A DNA stretch of 64,000 nt from Gari tellinella (Eukaryota; Mollusca; Bivalvia; Cardiida; Psammobiidae), in NCBI GenBank assembly GCA_922989275.2, contig OV277866.1:36845246-36909245 (forward strand), given 5' to 3'. Both the position numbers and the translations under genes were made by a program. Of the stretch, positions 61,868 through 64,000 are shown piece after piece; position 1 is the stretch's first letter; the number at the start of each line of letters is the position of its first letter. The notes beneath the pieces are model-generated. The model searched no databases and had not been told where the DNA came from. It was given only the letters and a program-made list of their open reading frames with translations.

Positions 61868-62351
61868 AACCCATTATCCCATAAATACACCTTTGACTTT
61901 TCCTCAACTGAAGAAAATAGTTCAAAATTATACAGTCAAGAAAATGTATCAAGCTTTTTTTCTATATACTAGCAGGTGGTAGCTTCAAGCAGGTTGAAAG
62001 TAAAACAGAATGTGCCTTAACCCTTTGAACCCTAGTCCCGCATATAGGCGTCCTTTTTAAACAGTGTACATGTGAATAGTACTCTTGTCCTATGCAAACA
62101 GTGAAGACCCAGATCAGAGGGCTCCGAAAGGAGCCCTCTGATCAGGGTCTTCACTGTTTGTCATGATGCCAAACATTGACAAAAACAACCCTTCAAAAGT
62201 CAGAAATGGACTTAACTAAAATGGAAACTGGAATTGTCCAGTTAAAGTTTCAGGGAGGAAAGAGTTACGGTACATTCTACTTTACTTTCAACCTGCTTTA
62301 AGTGGTCACCTGTTTTCAAGGGTAGAAAGAGGCTATAGGGTAAAGGGTTAA
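61868..62351 (+). mobile_element. Core B MITE split at its apex by a core D MITE
   Basis: Left half (CCCATTATCCCATAAATAC ... GCAGGTTGAAAGTAAAACAG, AATGTGCC) ends exactly at the apex TTAA. The right half resumes ACGGTACATTCTACTTTAC ... to GGTAAAGGGTTAA. Confidence 0.9.
62017..62268 (-). mobile_element. TTAA MITE with core D, nested in a hairpin apex
   Basis: TTAACCCTTTGAACCC left, GGAGGAAAGAGTTAC right (TTAA mutated to TTAC). Core D 62097-62160: arms GTGAAGACC / GGTCTTCAC, apex GGGCTCCGAAAGGAGCCC, a perfect stem. Confidence 0.9.
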
Positions 62352-62389
62352 CTACTTTATACCTGAAACTTTACAAGAAAAATCCCCAA

Positions 62390-62887
62390 TTAACTCTTTC
62401 CTCCCTGAAATTTAAAATGGAAAATTCTAGTTTCCATTTTAGTCTAGTCCATTTCTGACTTTTAACCCTTTCCCCGATAGAAGCGCCTCTTAGCGCATTC
62501 TGTTTATTCCTCCGCTGAAGAAAATAGTTCCATTTTATACAGTCATGCATATGTATCATAAGAAATGTTTTACTTATTCTATCAGATGGTATCTTAAAGC
62601 AGACTGAAAGTAAAGCAGAATGCGCCTTAAGGCGCATTCTGCTTTACTTTCAACCTGCTTTAAGCAGTTACCTATTTTCAAAACTAATAAAAGGCTATGA
62701 GGTAAAGGGTTAAGGGTTGTTATTGTCATGTTTGGCATTATGACAGACAGTGAAGACCCAGATCAGAGGGCTCCTTTTGGAGCCCTCTGATCTGGGTCTT
62801 CACTGTTTGAACAGGACAAATGTACTATTCAATAGTACACTGTTTGAAAGGGACGCCTATAAGTGGGACAAGGGTTCAAAGGGTTAA
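62390..62887 (+). mobile_element. Core D MITE split by a core B MITE
   Basis: TTAACTCTTTCCTCCC left; CTAGTCCATTTCTGACTTTTAA, then the insert, then TTAAGGGTTGTTATTGTC. Core D 62742-62810 (GTGAAGACC / GGTCTTCAC; apex GGGCTCCTTTTGGAGCCC). Right GGGTTCAAAGGGTTAA. Confidence 0.9.
62462..62713 (+). mobile_element. TTAA MITE with core B, nested
   Basis: TTAACCCTTTCCCCG to GGTAAAGGGTTAA, 252 bp, TTAA duplicated. Core B 62595-62664 has GCGCCTTAAGGCGC apex and a nearly perfect stem. Confidence 0.93.
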
Positions 62888-62904
62888 ATGGAGTCCAAAT
62901 TTGA

Positions 62905-63076
62905 CTACCAGTATTGAGGTGTTTATCACAACATATTGCAAAATAACAAACCGTGCAGATAAAGATCAGATAGCCGTCTGATCTGAGTTTACACTGTTTG
63001 CATAGAACAAGTATAATTCACAGGTACACTGTTTTTAAACAAAGATAATACTTCTCATTAGGGTTTAATGTGTTAA
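62905..63076 (+). mobile_element. Core D MITE, tip shortened
   Basis: AACAAACCGTGCAGATAAAG / CTGAGTTTACACTGTTTGC arms with GATCAGATAGCCGTCTGATC as a short tip. Right end GGGTTTAATGTGTTAA. Confidence 0.7.
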
Positions 63077-63112
63077 ATCTTCAAACAGTTAACTCTGCAA
63101 AAGTCAACTTAC

Positions 63113-63171
63113 CTTATTTTTGTTGAGCTGATTTCATTTTGTATCCATTCTGTAACTATATGAATGTTGTC
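63113..63171 (-). CDS. NMNAT: NMNAT, penultimate conserved exon
   Basis: A 59-nt minus-strand exon bounded by GTCTTTCTGTTTACAG at its start (63171) and a consensus donor GTAAGT at 63112-63107. It reads DNIHIVTEWIQNEISSTKI plus two bases of Arg, and joins in phase to the exon at 60203. The Ile-Ser-(Ser/Ala)-Thr-x-x-Arg stretch is the C-terminal nucleotide-binding signature of NMNATs, where Ser and Arg contact ATP phosphates. It shows the gene enters from beyond the right edge on the minus strand. The 2.9-kb intron between these exons (60204-63112) is filled with core B and D MITEs. The start of the protein and its catalytic N-terminal motif are not in this window. Confidence 0.88.
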
Positions 63172-63331
63172 CTGTAAACAGAAAGACACACAAATATATC
63201 ATAAACATTAACGTTCATGCAGTGAAAAATGTTTGTTATTACATGTATTGTTCATTTGTTATGATTTATCAGGCTATACATACTAGGGGTGTTTCATAAT
63301 TAATGCAACTAGATCAATAACTTTAATAATA

Positions 63332-64000
63332 CAAGAGCCGTATACGGCCCTAAATCGCTCACCTGGGACCGTTGATGTAAATGCTATATCTTGGAAAGCT
63401 GAGAAATTATGACAATATGATTGTGCCAATTGCTGATTGGATGATGCTGAGTGCAGAATAGCTAAGCTTAGGGTACTGTAGTTTAAGAGAAGATTTTTTA
63501 AGCTTTTTATTAAAAAAAATCTATTTTTAGCTCCTGTGTCCTAGATATGCAACGGACCGGAACCTTTTGAACAATATTGGTAAAGTATACCTCTAGAAGT
63601 TACACTATGCCAAATATCAAAGCTCTAGCTATATTAGTTTCAGAGAAGAAGAGGTTTGAAGATTTCACAATATAACTCTATGTAAATTTGTGACCCCCGT
63701 GGCGGGGTCATTTTTGACCTAAGGGACATAATTTAAACAATCTTGATAGAGGACCTGTAGATGATGCTTTGTGCCAAATATCTAAGCTCAGGGTACTGTG
63801 GTTTCAGAGAAGAAGATTTTTTAAGTTTTACTTGAAAAAATCCATTTTTAGCTCCTGTGACCTAGATATGCAACGGACCGGAACCATTTGAACAATATTG
63901 GTAGAGTATCTCTAGAAGTTACACCATGCAATATATCAAAGCTCTAGTTATATTAGTTTCAGAGAAGAAGAGGTTTGAAAAGTTCACAATATAACTCTAT
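63332..64000 (+). mobile_element. CAAGAGCC repeat, with 321-bp tandem unit, open at the edge
   Basis: It starts CAAGAGCCGTATACGGC, then CGCTCACCTGG. A unit of 321 bp recurs (for example GCTCCTGTG at 63530 and 63851; GATATGCAACGGACCGGAAC at 63544 and 63865). GTGACCCCCGTGGCGGGG separates units. No coding frame. It lies in the NMNAT intron or flank upstream of the 63171 exon. Confidence 0.75.

Noticed and set aside
2669..62887. Hairpin cores as rho-independent terminators
   Set aside because: The stems lack a following U-tract and the genome is eukaryotic.
2669..63076. CRISPR-like array of palindromic repeats
   Set aside because: Repeats are irregularly spaced, sit inside TIR elements and occur in a eukaryotic context.

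Overview
This looks like nuclear DNA of a bivalve mollusc, but no genus can be fixed from sequence alone. It is AT-rich and intron-dominated, with no operons. Its repeats are hairpin-bearing MITEs, tRNA-derived SINEs, (ATT)n-tailed retroposons and RTE-type LINEs, a mixture I associate with marine molluscs. Most long open frames are translations of repeats.

Host genes. On the minus strand, two exons at the right end (63113-63171 and 60105-60203, or to a stop at 60101) encode the C-terminus of a nicotinamide/nicotinate mononucleotide adenylyltransferase (NMNAT, NAD synthesis). The rest of that gene lies beyond the right edge. A further minus-strand exon at 43608-44049 encodes a Ser-Pro-rich tail ending in a PDZ-ligand-like Thr-Cys-Val. 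Its phase would allow splicing from the NMNAT exon, so it is either an alternative NMNAT C-terminus or the end of an unrelated gene.

Retrotransposons. The left edge (3-1500) is the 3' half of a non-LTR element, from the FADD box to an (ATT)n tail. At 18214-21338 is a complete 3.1 kb RTE-type LINE flanked by an 11-bp target-site duplication. Its frame is broken by a single TGA between endonuclease and reverse transcriptase. A decayed CR1/jockey-like fragment lies on the minus strand at 32160-33015. tRNA-like SINE heads are at about 4312-4383 (minus), 15358-15450 (minus) and 31643-31715 (plus).

MITEs fill most of the rest. Terminal 'shells' used in the feature list: TA-1 (TACAGTGGAGAA), TA-2 (TACAGTGCTCCCTC), TA-3 (CAGTCGAACTTCGATA), TA-4 (CACTCAGTACAAAAAG), TTAA-flanked shells with CCCTTT-type ends (piggyBac-like), SIX (CAGGGCTGCCAT with 6-bp duplications) and GGGCCC (GGGCCCGTTTCATAAA). 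Central hairpin 'cores': A (arms AAACAGTTTGGATCC, tip GATCAGACGCC), D (arms AAACAGTGTAGACC, tip GATCAGAGGGCTCC), B (arms TTAAAGCAGGCTGAAAG, tip GCAGAATGCGCC), E (like B, tip GCAGAAAGCTCC) and C (CCCGTATTTCAAAGTTAAAA). The same core sits inside unrelated shells, and one shell can carry different cores. The two arms of a copy usually match each other although copies differ, so changes are compensated. Many copies are nested by clean TTAA or TA insertion, in one case into the TTAA at the apex of another hairpin.

Other repeats are a 66-bp minisatellite (4838-5155), a (GA)n tract (7351-7642), a degenerate AT-rich tandem array (40455-40815), a 107-bp tandem duplication (50993-51205) and a 321-bp tandem unit at the right edge.
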